64,000 bases of DNA from positions 1 through 64,000 of the forward strand of contig NZ_JAJUFQ010000022.1 in NCBI RefSeq assembly GCF_029263665.1, in the 5' to 3' direction. The number at the start of each line of letters is the position of its first letter. The first letter of the stretch is position 1. The translations under genes were made by a program, and so were the position numbers. Below are positions 43,919 through 52,431 of the stretch, in pieces. The notes under the pieces were generated by a model. That model was given only the letters and a program-made list of their open reading frames with translations, searched no databases and had not been told where the DNA came from. The stretch comes from Halomonas sp. Lineage in GTDB: Bacteria > Pseudomonadota > Gammaproteobacteria > Pseudomonadales > Halomonadaceae.

Positions 43919-43936
43919 ATCCAGGGGCTACGCTGG
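43901..43936 (+). repeat. 18-bp tandem duplication across the cytochrome c4 stop codon
   Basis: ATCCAGGGGCTACGCTAG at 43901-43918 is followed at once by ATCCAGGGGCTACGCTGG (17 of 18 identical). Copy 1 encodes the C-terminal IQGLR and the TAG stop; copy 2 is in the same frame with TGG in place of TAG. Confidence 0.9.
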
Positions 43937-44111
43937 CTGGAGAGGCCTGCCGGCGGCACATCCAGGTAACACGCGGTAATCGAGAAAAAAACGTGCAATG
44001 CCGACTAGCAGGTGCGGGGAACCTTGGCGGCATTGTAGACTCAAAACAGCGTTCTTTTATCGACCCTCAGGAACTGGGGGTCAGATGTCCCATACAAGGA
44101 GAGAAGGTCTC

Positions 44112-44783
44112 ATGTTGAAGTCTTTTTTGGTTGGTCTGGCTGGCCTTGGCCTGTCGACATTGGTTAGCGCGGCCCCGCTGACCGAAGGTAAAGACTATAC
44201 TGTATCCCCGAATCCGGTCGAACTGAGCACCGACAACACCAAGATCAATGTGACCGAGATCTTCTGGTATGGCTGCCCGCACTGCTACGACCTGGAAGAA
44301 CCGCTCAATGCCTGGGTGGCAGAGCTTCCCGATGACGTCGATTTCGAACGCATGCCTGCCACTTTGGGAGACACCTGGGTCAAGCATGCCACCGCCTTCT
44401 ATGCCGCCAAGCAGTTGGGAATCCTCGATAAAGTCCATGCTGACTTCTTCGATGCTCTGCATCAGCAAGGCCAGAAGCTGACCGAGCCGGACGATATTGC
44501 CGAATTCTTCAGCAATTACGGTGTCAGCAAGGAAGACGCCCTGAGCGCACTGAATGGCTTTGGTGTGAAGTCGGAACTCAATCGTGCCAGCGCCGCCATG
44601 CGCAACCTCGAATTGATGGGCGTTCCGGCGCTGATCGTCGATAACCGCTACATCGTGTCCCCCAGCAGCGCAGGAAGCCTGGAAAATATGCCCAAGGTGG
44701 CCGAAGCTCTCATTGATCAGGTCCGTGAAGAGCGCGCAGCAGGAACCGATGATTCCGAACAGGACGAGGCTAATCAAGAATGA
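44112..44783 (+). CDS. dsbA: Thiol:disulfide interchange protein DsbA
   Basis: A 223-residue periplasmic oxidase introducing disulfide bonds. Signal peptide SFLVGLAGLGLSTLVSA; thioredoxin-fold active site C55-P-H-C58 in WYGCPHCYD; cis-proline loop in GVPALIVDNRY. Start MLKSFL at 44112 has AAGG upstream and gives a proper signal peptide, unlike the longer frame at 43998. The C-terminus has an acidic tail. Stop overlaps the next gene (ATGA). Cytochrome c maturation and the upstream cytochrome both depend on periplasmic thiol chemistry. Confidence 0.93.
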   Translation: MLKSFLVGLAGLGLSTLVSAAPLTEGKDYTVSPNPVELSTDNTKINVTEIFWYGCPHCYDLEEPLNAWVAELPDDVDFERMPATLGDTWVKHATAFYAAKQLGILDKVHADFFDALHQQGQKLTEPDDIAEFFSNYGVSKEDALSALNGFGVKSELNRASAAMRNLELMGVPALIVDNRYIVSPSSAGSLENMPKVAEALIDQVREERAAGTDDSEQDEANQE

Positions 44784-45640
44784 CCTTCAAGGCCGGCGTG
44801 GCAATACCTGACATGTCCTTGCCAGAGGAGCAGGATCACCTCAAGCTGGTGACCTTCAACCTCCAGGTAGGTATTCAGACGTCGGCCTACCATCATTACC
44901 TGACGCGTAGCTGGCAGCATCTGCTGCCACACCCCGAGCGCCAACAGCGTCTCGACATCATCGCCGAGACACTGTCCCGTTTCGATCTGGTCGGGTTACA
45001 GGAAGTCGATGGCGGCAGCATTCGTTCGAATCAGGTTAACCAGGTGCACTACCTGGCCGAATCCGCAGGCTTTCCCCATCACTATCAGCAGCTCAATCGC
45101 AACCTGGGTCGCCTGGGACAACACAGTAATGGTTTGTTATCCCGCCTCGCCCCCAGCCGGGTGGAGGAGCATCGTTTACCCGGCACACTGCCAGGGCGTG
45201 GCGCCATTCATGCGCAATTTGGCGAAGGACCGGATGCGCTGCATCTGTTTATCGTCCATCTGGCCCTGGGGCAACGCTCACAGACACGCCAGCTCGACTA
45301 TCTCAGTGAGTTGATCTCGCCCCTGAAGCATGTCGTGATGATGGGAGACATGAACTGCACTCCTGAGCGCATCCAGGCCCACGACCGCTTCTGTGATGCC
45401 TTCCCGTTGCATCCTGTCGAGCCTGCACTGAGCTACCCTTCCTGGCGTCCTCGCCGTGCGCTGGACCACATCCTGCTGTCTTCTTCTCTGCAAGCAGACA
45501 AGATCGAGGTGCTTGACCACCTGTTTTCCGACCATCTTCCGGTGGCGATCGATGTCCATCTACCCTCGGCCTGCCGTCGGGCCATGCTCACCTGCAACAG
45601 CGCAAAGTCTGCCATTGCTGCTGCACACCCTGCTCTCTGA
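44780..45640 (+). CDS. Endonuclease/exonuclease/phosphatase (EEP) family protein
   Basis: A 286-residue protein of the DNase I-like fold. Family motifs are VTFNLQVG, DLVGLQEVDGG, HLFIVHLALG, VVMMGDMNC and RALDHILLSSS with FSDHLPVAIDV, covering the catalytic Asn, Glu, Asp and His positions. No signal peptide. Translationally coupled to dsbA, an arrangement also seen in pseudomonads. Substrate (nucleic acid, phospholipid or small phosphate ester) is not determinable. Confidence 0.87.
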   Translation: MTFKAGVAIPDMSLPEEQDHLKLVTFNLQVGIQTSAYHHYLTRSWQHLLPHPERQQRLDIIAETLSRFDLVGLQEVDGGSIRSNQVNQVHYLAESAGFPHHYQQLNRNLGRLGQHSNGLLSRLAPSRVEEHRLPGTLPGRGAIHAQFGEGPDALHLFIVHLALGQRSQTRQLDYLSELISPLKHVVMMGDMNCTPERIQAHDRFCDAFPLHPVEPALSYPSWRPRRALDHILLSSSLQADKIEVLDHLFSDHLPVAIDVHLPSACRRAMLTCNSAKSAIAAAHPAL

Positions 45641-45913
45641 GAAACGCTGAGCGAATCAGCACCAACAGTCAGATGCCAGCCCTGCGTTTCCTCTGAACGT
45701 CTTATGCAAGTCCGTGGCCTCTCGCTCGCTTGGAAAGCCCCGACCTCCGCTTTCATGACATCCTTCAGCGGCTTACCGTATAGTCGGCACTTAGCCTGTG
45801 CAGGATGATCACGCCATCCGGCACAACGATAATAAAGGGCAACACTACACCGTCATTCGTCTGCTTCATGCGCACGGTGTTGTCCAAGCAATGGATACAG
45901 CAGCGAGTTCCCC
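45641..45913. other. Intergenic region before the orphan TRAP permease genes
   Basis: No gene, terminator or binding-protein remnant recognised in these 273 bp. Open frames on both strands overlap neighbours and lack family similarity. The dctQ promoter must lie here. Confidence 0.4.
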
Positions 45914-46477
45914 ATGACCCACTCCCGCGGCTTACCGAGGCCTCTTGCCGCCCTCGACGCCTTTTCCGACTACTTGGGCAAGGCCTTGTCCTGGCTCATC
46001 CTCGCGATGATGGCGGTGCAATTTCTGATTGTCGTGCTGCGTTATGCCCTCAGCATCAACAGCATTCCCATGCAGGAATCTGTCATGTACATGCACGCGC
46101 TGGTATTCCTGCTGGCAGCGGCCTTCACCCTCAAACATGACGGCCATGTGCGCGTCGATATTTTCTATCGAGACATGTCACCACGCAAAAAGGCTTGGGT
46201 CGACCTGCTTGGTACGGTGTTCCTGCTATTGCCGGTAATGATCTTCACCATTGTGGCCAGTCTTGGCTATGTCGCCAAGTCCTGGGCCATTTTCGAAGGC
46301 TCGCCGGATGCTGGAGGCATTCATGGGGTTTTCCTGCTCAAGACACTGATTCCCCTGTTTGCCGGATTGATGATCGTGCAGGGCCTGGTCGAGATCCTGC
46401 GTAATGCATTGATCATCTCGGGACGTCTCGATCCCAGCACGAAAGATCACGATGCTGCGGATGAGGAGCGCCTGTGA
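45914..46477 (+). CDS. TRAP transporter small permease subunit (DctQ)
   Basis: A 187-residue four-helix membrane protein. Typical DctQ features: WLILAMMAVQFLIVVLRYAL, the middle motif SIPMQESVMYMHALVFLLAAAFTLKHDGHVRVDIF with RVD, and a C-terminal helix with LIPLFAGLMIVQGLVEILRN. It precedes the large permease gene with coupled translation. No DctP binding-protein gene is adjacent on either side. Confidence 0.9.
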   Translation: MTHSRGLPRPLAALDAFSDYLGKALSWLILAMMAVQFLIVVLRYALSINSIPMQESVMYMHALVFLLAAAFTLKHDGHVRVDIFYRDMSPRKKAWVDLLGTVFLLLPVMIFTIVASLGYVAKSWAIFEGSPDAGGIHGVFLLKTLIPLFAGLMIVQGLVEILRNALIISGRLDPSTKDHDAADEERL

Positions 46478-47880
46478 TGATGGAATACATGCCCCTGGTG
46501 CTCTTCGCCGTCATCTGCATTGTCCTGATGTTCGGCTATCCCGTCGCCTTGTCGCTGGCGGGTACCGCGCTGGCCTTCACTGGACTCGGCTATGGCCTGG
46601 AAACTGTTGGCATCGATGCCAACTTCGATGCCAGCTACCTGAATGCCTTTCCCAATCGTCTCTACGGGATCATGACCAATGCGACCTTGCTGGCGGTGCC
46701 ACTGTTCGTGTTGATGGGCGTACTGCTGGAAAAGTCCAAGGTCGCTGAAACCTTGCTTGACGCCATGGCCTTGTTGTTCGGCTCGCTACGCGGAGGGCTC
46801 GGCATCTCCGTGACCCTGGTGGGTATGCTGCTGGCGGCCTCCACTGGTATTGTCGGTGCAACGGTAGTGACCATGGGATTACTGTCGCTGCCGACCATGC
46901 TCAAGCGCGGCTATAGCCCGTCCCTGGCCACCGGCACCATCTGTGCCACCGGAACCCTGGGCCAGATCATCCCGCCCTCCATCGCCCTGGTGCTGCTTGG
47001 TGACGTCCTATCTTCTGCCTATCAGCAAGCCCAGTTGGCCATGGGTATCTTCAGCCCCAAGACGGTATCGGTGGGGGACCTGTTCATGGGGGCCCTGGTC
47101 CCTGGCCTGATCCTGGTGGCGGTCTACATGCTCTATGTCAGCCTGGTCGCCTTTTTCAGACCTGATGCCGCGCCCCCGGCAGATCGTGAAGAGCTGATGA
47201 AGGAGCTTGGGCATGGAGAGGGCCTCGGCCTGTTGTTGCTCAAGGGCCTGGTACCACCCATCGTGCTGATCATTGCCGTCCTGGGCTCGATCCTTGCCGG
47301 CCTGGCCACTCCCACCGAGGCATCAGCCGTAGGCGCTTTTGGAGCCTTCGTGCTGGCCCTGGCCTATCGCCGCCTGAATCTGGAGACACTCAAGGATGTG
47401 CTTCGCACCACGACCCATGTGACCACCATGGTGTTCTTGATCCTGATCGGCGCAGCCCTGTTCTCCCTGGTCTTCCGCGCCTACGGTGGTGAAGAACTTG
47501 TCACCCATGTCTTCGAGAGCATGCCCGGAGGAGTCGTCGGCGCAACCGTCATCGTCATGCTGGTGATCTTTCTGCTTGGCTTCATTCTCGACTTCATCGA
47601 GATCACCTTCGTGGTGGTTCCCATCGTTGGTCCCATTCTACTGGCCATGGGCCTCGACCCTGTATGGCTCGGCATCATGATCGCCATCAATCTGCAGACC
47701 TCTTTCCTCACTCCACCCTTTGGTTTTGCGCTGTTCTACTTGCGAGGCGTCGCACCAGCGTCATTACCGACTTCAGCCATCTATCGCGGTGTCGTGCCAT
47801 TTATCGTGCTGCAACTAGGCATGTTGGTGGCTCTATCATTCTTCCCGCAATTGGCCACCTGGTTACCCAGCAAGTTTTGA
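46477..47880 (+). CDS. TRAP transporter large permease subunit (DctM)
   Basis: A 467-residue DctM subunit with about 12 helices. GYPVALSLAGTALAF, LMGVLLEKSKVAETLLDAM, STGIVGATVVTMGLLSLPTML and LEFPTEASA-like GLATPTEASAVGAF are family hallmarks. GAGGAG (46463-46468) favours ATG 46477, giving a TGATG overlap with dctQ; GTG 46474 is possible. It resembles the mannitol/chloroaromatic-type large permeases with a longer central loop. Its receptor must be encoded elsewhere. Confidence 0.92.
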   Translation: MMEYMPLVLFAVICIVLMFGYPVALSLAGTALAFTGLGYGLETVGIDANFDASYLNAFPNRLYGIMTNATLLAVPLFVLMGVLLEKSKVAETLLDAMALLFGSLRGGLGISVTLVGMLLAASTGIVGATVVTMGLLSLPTMLKRGYSPSLATGTICATGTLGQIIPPSIALVLLGDVLSSAYQQAQLAMGIFSPKTVSVGDLFMGALVPGLILVAVYMLYVSLVAFFRPDAAPPADREELMKELGHGEGLGLLLLKGLVPPIVLIIAVLGSILAGLATPTEASAVGAFGAFVLALAYRRLNLETLKDVLRTTTHVTTMVFLILIGAALFSLVFRAYGGEELVTHVFESMPGGVVGATVIVMLVIFLLGFILDFIEITFVVVPIVGPILLAMGLDPVWLGIMIAINLQTSFLTPPFGFALFYLRGVAPASLPTSAIYRGVVPFIVLQLGMLVALSFFPQLATWLPSKF

Positions 47881-47908
47881 GTCATAGCTTGCTGTGAGCA
47901 CAAAAACA

Positions 47909-47936
47909 CGGGGTCGCTTCATGCGGCCCTTGTTCT
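47909..47936 (+). terminator. Intrinsic terminator after dctM
   Basis: GGGTCGC pairs with GCGGCCC (one T-G pair) around TTCAT, followed by TTGTTCTGT. It lies 30 bp past the stop. Confidence 0.6.
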
Positions 47937-47972
47937 GTGAGGCACATACGGGAAGATAATCTGCCTATGGAG

Positions 47973-48404
47973 TCATTCGCAGTAACCGGCCAGAAAGCGC
48001 TCCGCCAGCCACAGCATCAGGGCATATCGGCCTCCTTTGGCCACGACGATCCATAGACAGGCACGCCACCAGGGCAGCCTGGCGATACCTGCCAGCACCG
48101 TCAGTGGATCCCCGATGACAGGCAGCCACGACAGCAACAGACTGAGCTCGCCTCCGCGCATGTACCATCCCTCGGCTCGTGCCAACGCTTGTGATGAGAC
48201 GGGAAACCAACGTTTCCCTTCCCAATGGCGAGCATAGCGCCCCATGGCCACATTGATCAGACTGCCAAGCGTATTGCCTGCCGTTGCGGTGAGCCACAGC
48301 CCTGAAGGCGTTGCACCTTGACACCAGAGTGCCGCCAGCCAGGCTTCCGAGCCTCCTGGAAGCAAGGTGGCTCCAGCCAGGGCGACCACGAACAGGCTCA
48401 ACAT
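47973..48404 (-). CDS. YqaA/DedA-type small membrane protein
   Basis: A 143-residue protein with four likely helices of the SNARE-associated/DedA superfamily, YqaA branch. GATLLPGGSEAWLAALW, TAGNTLGSLINVAMGRYA and LLLSWLPVIGDPLTVLAGIA match the branch, including the Gly-Asp-Pro of the re-entrant loop. DedA proteins influence lipid movement and membrane potential; YqaA itself is uncharacterised. Transcribed divergently from thiD. Confidence 0.85.
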   Translation of the reverse strand: MLSLFVVALAGATLLPGGSEAWLAALWCQGATPSGLWLTATAGNTLGSLINVAMGRYARHWEGKRWFPVSSQALARAEGWYMRGGELSLLLSWLPVIGDPLTVLAGIARLPWWRACLWIVVAKGGRYALMLWLAERFLAGYCE

Positions 48405-48475
48405 GTCGTATCAGGTCCAGGCAGAGAAAAGAAAAGGTGTATGCTGTGGCTCACGCTATGACTCGGGCTAGATTC

Positions 48476-49306
48476 ATGTCTGTACCTTCTCCCATTCCTC
48501 ACACTTTGACCATTGCCGGCTCGGATCCTTCCGGGGGCGCAGGCTTGCAAGGCGATATCAAGACGCTTTCCGCTCTCGGTACCTACGCAACCAATGTGAT
48601 CACGGCAGTCATCGCACAGAACACCTGTGGCGTGCGCGAGGTCCACCCTGTACCAGCCTCGGCAATTCGTACCCAGTTGGATAATCTGCTCGACGATGTT
48701 CATATCGATGCCGTCAAGATCGGCATGGTGTCCAGTCGCGAAGTGGCCGAAACGCTACGAGAAGCGCTGGAAGTCCGTCGCCCCCGCTGGATAGTACTCG
48801 ACCCGGTAATGGTCGCCAAAAGTGGCGACATCCTGGTCGATGCTGCGGGTATCGAGGCCGTCCGAGATATTCTCATCCCCTTGGCCGATGTCATTACTCC
48901 CAACCTTCCCGAAGCTGCCGTTTTGCTGGAAGTGACACCGCCCACCACCCCTGATGCCATGGAAGCCATGCTGCCAGGGCTGAAAACCCTCAAGTCACCT
49001 TATGTGCTACTCAAGGGAGGCCACCTGGCCGGCAATAGTTGCCCTGACCTGCTGGCCACACCGGAAGGCGATCATTGGTTGCCGGCCCCTCGCATTGAAA
49101 CCGACAACCTGCATGGTACCGGTTGTGCTCTTTCGTCAGCTATTGCGGCGAAGCTCGCTCACCTGCCCGCCGATGCCAGCCATGAGCGCATCGTTGCTGC
49201 TATCGGTGAAGCCAAGCATTGGCTCCACGAGGCACTCACTGCCAGCCGCCAGTTGGCGGTGGGGCATGGGCGCGGGCCAGTGCATCATTTCCATGCGCTA
49301 TGGTGA
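48476..49306 (+). CDS. thiD: Hydroxymethylpyrimidine/phosphomethylpyrimidine kinase
   Basis: A 276-residue kinase that phosphorylates HMP and HMP-P in thiamine synthesis. TIAGSDPSGGAGLQGDIKTL is the substrate-binding opening; VLDPVMVAKSG, TPNLPEAAVLL, LLKGGHL and the anion hole DNLHGTGCALSSAIAA follow. Start MSVPSPIPH at 48476 was chosen; an ATG at 48458 and the longer frame from 48311 overlap the divergent gene. No TPP riboswitch was recognised in the short leader. thiG is 14 kb away at the right end. Confidence 0.94.
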   Translation: MSVPSPIPHTLTIAGSDPSGGAGLQGDIKTLSALGTYATNVITAVIAQNTCGVREVHPVPASAIRTQLDNLLDDVHIDAVKIGMVSSREVAETLREALEVRRPRWIVLDPVMVAKSGDILVDAAGIEAVRDILIPLADVITPNLPEAAVLLEVTPPTTPDAMEAMLPGLKTLKSPYVLLKGGHLAGNSCPDLLATPEGDHWLPAPRIETDNLHGTGCALSSAIAAKLAHLPADASHERIVAAIGEAKHWLHEALTASRQLAVGHGRGPVHHFHALW

Positions 49307-49354
49307 TCCTTGATCACACGCTTCATGCATCGGAAGAACTCTCATCAGTACCAG

Positions 49355-49379
49355 CTCAGGGGCCCTCGAGGCCCCTGAG
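49355..49379. terminator. Perfect 10-bp inverted repeat after thiD
   Basis: CTCAGGGGCC and GGCCCCTGAG flank the loop CTCGA. There is no T-run, so it may be a Rho-type or processing hairpin rather than a canonical terminator. Confidence 0.45.
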
Positions 49380-49467
49380 TATCATGGGCCAGGGTTCTGT
49401 CGTATCTTGCGTGATCCTGCATGGGCGCCCATGCTAAGAACTCACCTGCTGGTGTGGGAGATGTGTC

Positions 49468-50313
49468 ATGGCTCGAACCCTGCTGTTTGCCTGCGATCTA
49501 TCTGCTGAAAACCGATCGGCCTTCGGGCGCGCCATTCGTTTGGCCAGCGAGCAAGGTGCTCATCTGGACATCCTGCATGTCCTGGATCCTTACCTGCCCC
49601 ATCGAGTCCTGCACGACCTGGAAAGTGCCGTGGTTGCCGACATCCAGTCGATCATGACCGACCTCCGCGAAGACTATGCGTTCGAAGAACCCGCCCACCT
49701 GATCCAGACCGTCACCGGCGCCCCCTATGCGGAAATCATTCGCGAAGCCCATGAGCGCCAGGCCGATATGATCATCCTCGGTACCCATCGCAAGCGAGGG
49801 CATCCAGATCTGATCGGCGGGACAACCCTTGCACGGGTATTGCGTAGTGCACCTTGCCCCGTTCTGATAATAAGCCAACCCCCAGCAAGGGCATGGCATG
49901 ACATTCTGGTGCCAGTGGACTTTTCCTTGGCCTGCCGGCGCACCTTGCATGAGACTCTGTGTCGCTTTCCTGAAGCGCGCCTGAAGCTGCTGCATGCCTG
50001 GAATATTCCCGGTGAACGCGAATTGGGCTCTGACAGTGGCTTCGCACTGTGGCGAGATCAGGAAGTCTCGCGCCTTCGCCAACAGTTGGAACAAGATGTC
50101 GATCAACTGATGGGCGAATTCGAACAAGTGCCGGAACTGGAGCTCGTTCTCGAACAAGGGGATCCCTTGGGAGTGCTGGTATCTCACCTCAGACATCAGC
50201 CGCCGGACATGCTGGCATTGAGCAATCGCAGCCCATCCGAGCAATGTGGCCAGATCACCCGGCACCTGCTGTCGGAACTGCATTACGACATCATGGTATG
50301 CAGGGCTTGGTGA
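49468..50313 (+). CDS. Tandem universal stress protein (two Usp domains)
   Basis: A 281-residue cytoplasmic protein with two UspA-like domains. Domain 1 (1-145) has TLLFACDLSAENRSAFGRAI and the nucleotide-loop-like LGTHRKRGHPDLIGGTTLARV followed by SAPCPVLII. Domain 2 (146-281) has DILVPVDFSLACRRTL but a divergent ending, where the glycine-rich ATP loop is replaced by LSNRSPSEQCG. Thus only the first domain probably binds ATP. Distinct from the single-domain TeaD at 58257. Strong GGGAG upstream of ATG 49468. Confidence 0.88.
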   Translation: MARTLLFACDLSAENRSAFGRAIRLASEQGAHLDILHVLDPYLPHRVLHDLESAVVADIQSIMTDLREDYAFEEPAHLIQTVTGAPYAEIIREAHERQADMIILGTHRKRGHPDLIGGTTLARVLRSAPCPVLIISQPPARAWHDILVPVDFSLACRRTLHETLCRFPEARLKLLHAWNIPGERELGSDSGFALWRDQEVSRLRQQLEQDVDQLMGEFEQVPELELVLEQGDPLGVLVSHLRHQPPDMLALSNRSPSEQCGQITRHLLSELHYDIMVCRAW

Positions 50314-50388
50314 GAGACAGGAGACACCAGACCATCCATTCGTGGTAGGCTCCGGCGCGATATATGACAAGCACCAGGAACCTGCCCA

Positions 50389-50826
50389 ATGAAAGCTTTG
50401 ATCCAACGCGTGCAGCGTGCCAGTGTGGAAGTGGACGCACGTATTGTCGGCGCCATCGACTCCGGCCTGCTGGCATTGATCGGTGTGGAAAAAGGAGATG
50501 ATGAGGCCGCTGCGGACCGTTTGCTGCACAAGCTGCTTCACTACCGAGTATTCAGCGATAGTGAAGGCAAAATGAACCTCAATCTACAACAGGCCCAAGG
50601 CGGTCTGCTGCTGGTGTCGCAATTCACCCTTGCTGCCGATACTCGCAAGGGCCTGCGTCCCAGCTTTTCCAGCGCGGCACCACCTGCCGAGGGTGATCGG
50701 TTGTTTCATTATCTGTTGAACCAGGCTCAGCAATGCTGGCCCCATGTTGCCAGTGGAGAGTTCGGTGCCAACATGCAGGTTTCATTGATCAACGATGGAC
50801 CTGTCACTTTCCTCCTGGAAAGCTGA
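50389..50826 (+). CDS. dtd: D-aminoacyl-tRNA deacylase
   Basis: A 145-residue proofreading enzyme that frees tRNA from D-amino acids. The two signature motifs are SQFTLAADTRKG and the C-terminal NDGPVTFLLES, which holds the cross-subunit Gly-cisPro. KALIQRVQRASVEVD is the usual start. It lies between the tandem Usp and NCS2 permease genes and is probably transcribed on its own. Confidence 0.95.
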   Translation: MKALIQRVQRASVEVDARIVGAIDSGLLALIGVEKGDDEAAADRLLHKLLHYRVFSDSEGKMNLNLQQAQGGLLLVSQFTLAADTRKGLRPSFSSAAPPAEGDRLFHYLLNQAQQCWPHVASGEFGANMQVSLINDGPVTFLLES

Positions 50827-51006
50827 TCAGCCTCATGTAAATCAATCACATATATTGCCGTTGCGGTGTTTTTCCATAACGGTGATATGTGTTCCTCTTC
50901 TTATCCCTTGGTCGTATTTTGCCGTTATGTGCTGGCTCCCGAGCCTGGTTTTTGGAAATATTTACCAAATATCCAATGTATACAATAACTGGCAAAGAGC
51001 GTATCC
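50827..51006 (+). other. Leader region of the NCS2 permease gene with an imperfect inverted repeat
   Basis: CACATATATTGCCGTT (50847-50862) and AACGGTGATATGTG (50878-50891) form an imperfect inverted repeat. A TATACAAT element lies near 50979. The stretch is more AT-rich than its flanks and likely carries the promoter; any regulator is unknown. Confidence 0.35.
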
Positions 51007-52431
51007 ATGACAACTAACCGCAGCAGGTCCGTCTTCGACTTCTACGGTCGCCCTCCCCTGACTCGAGCTCTGCCACTCTCACTTCAGCACATTCTTGCCA
51101 TGATCATGGGCACGGTAACAGTGCCCATCATCGTTGCAGGCACTGTGGGAGCTTCCAGTGCAGAAACCCTGCTATTGATCCAGATTTCCCTGTTGGCTTC
51201 GGGTGTTTCCACTCTGATTCAGCTATATGGTGTATACCGTTTTGGTGCACGATTGCCGACCATCTTCGGGGTCGGCTTCGCCTATGTACCAACCCTCACA
51301 GCCGTCGGATCGCAATTCGGTATCAGTGGTATTCTCGGCGCACAGCTGATCGGTGGCCTGGCAATGCTGCTGGTCGGTGTGGGCATTCGTCCGTTGCGAC
51401 ACCTGTTTCCCCCAGTTGTCGCTGGCGTGGTTGTCCTGGTAATCGGCCTGTCGCTGTACGACATCGCCATCCGCTACATGGCAGGTGGAATAGGGAATCC
51501 ACACTTCGGGGAACCTGCGCAATGGGCCGTGGCGCTGGTAACACTATTCGTCGTGCTGTGCATCTCTCAGTTTGCGCGCGGCTTCATGAAACTCTCGGCC
51601 ATCGTCTGCGGCATTCTGGTCGGATACGGGTTGTCTCTGGCCCTGGGCATGGTGGACTTCAGCCCCGTGCACAATGCCTCCTGGTTCAGTGCCCCACAGT
51701 TGATGCCCTTTGAACTGACATTTCCTGCTGCCGCGGTCATCTCCATGGTGATCATCTGCGTGGTCAACTCGGTACAGACCATTGGCGATCTTTCCGCAAC
51801 GACCATCGGCGGCATGAACCGAGAGCTGGGAGAAAAGGAACTGTCCGGTGGTCTGCTGGGCAATGGCCTGTGCACCCTGGTGGGTTCCCTGTTCGGTGCC
51901 TTGCCCACATCTTCCTATAGCCAGAACGTCGGCATCATCGCCATGACCAAGGTCGTCAGCCGTACGGTGCTGGCCCTTGCTGCCGTATTCATGCTGCTGG
52001 CCGGGGTCATTCCCAAGTTCGGCGCGCTGATGACCACCATTCCCTATCCCGTACTGGGCGGCGCCACTATCACCGTCTTTGGCATGATCACCATGACAGG
52101 CATCCAGCTGCTGACCCGTGATGAACTATCATCACGCAACATGACTATCGCCAGCCTGGCCCTGGCCTTGAGCCTGGGCGTCTATGCTGCCCCCGAAGCC
52201 CTCGATGCCCTGCCCCCCATGCTCAAGCTGGCGATCGGTGGATCCCCTGTCGTCGTCGCAGCCATTACCGCCGTCACGCTCAACCTGCTCTTGCCCAAGC
52301 GCAGCCTGGATGATGAACATCAGGAACGTGAACGCATTGCGGCCAAGATGAATGACTCAGATCGCCAAGGTTCCAAGTCAAGCGGCAGAACCCAGTCCGA
52401 TACCGAGGCCAAGTCAGTGTCAGCCCGCTAA
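51007..52431 (+). CDS. NCS2 family nucleobase:cation symporter (xanthine/uracil permease type)
   Basis: A 474-residue permease with about 14 helices. The NCS2 signature appears as SYSQNVGIIAMTKVVSR (QNxGxxxxTxV), and the upstream helix has SVQTIGDLSATTIGG. PLSLQHILAMIMGTVTVPII is the usual N-terminal helix. It imports xanthine, urate or uracil with a cation; purines appear more likely from the QNVG form, but this is tentative. The C-terminal ~35 residues are a hydrophilic tail whose coding end overlaps the opposing ABC-F gene by 12 bp. Confidence 0.9.
   Translation: MTTNRSRSVFDFYGRPPLTRALPLSLQHILAMIMGTVTVPIIVAGTVGASSAETLLLIQISLLASGVSTLIQLYGVYRFGARLPTIFGVGFAYVPTLTAVGSQFGISGILGAQLIGGLAMLLVGVGIRPLRHLFPPVVAGVVVLVIGLSLYDIAIRYMAGGIGNPHFGEPAQWAVALVTLFVVLCISQFARGFMKLSAIVCGILVGYGLSLALGMVDFSPVHNASWFSAPQLMPFELTFPAAAVISMVIICVVNSVQTIGDLSATTIGGMNRELGEKELSGGLLGNGLCTLVGSLFGALPTSSYSQNVGIIAMTKVVSRTVLALAAVFMLLAGVIPKFGALMTTIPYPVLGGATITVFGMITMTGIQLLTRDELSSRNMTIASLALALSLGVYAAPEALDALPPMLKLAIGGSPVVVAAITAVTLNLLLPKRSLDDEHQERERIAAKMNDSDRQGSKSSGRTQSDTEAKSVSAR

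Noticed and set aside
44120..44160. Alternative long start of the dsbA frame at 43998
   Set aside because: Adds residues that do not form a signal peptide; ATG 44112 gives a proper Sec signal.
48405..48475. TPP riboswitch before thiD
   Set aside because: The leader between the divergent genes is only about 70 bp and lacks the CUGAGA and thi-box core.
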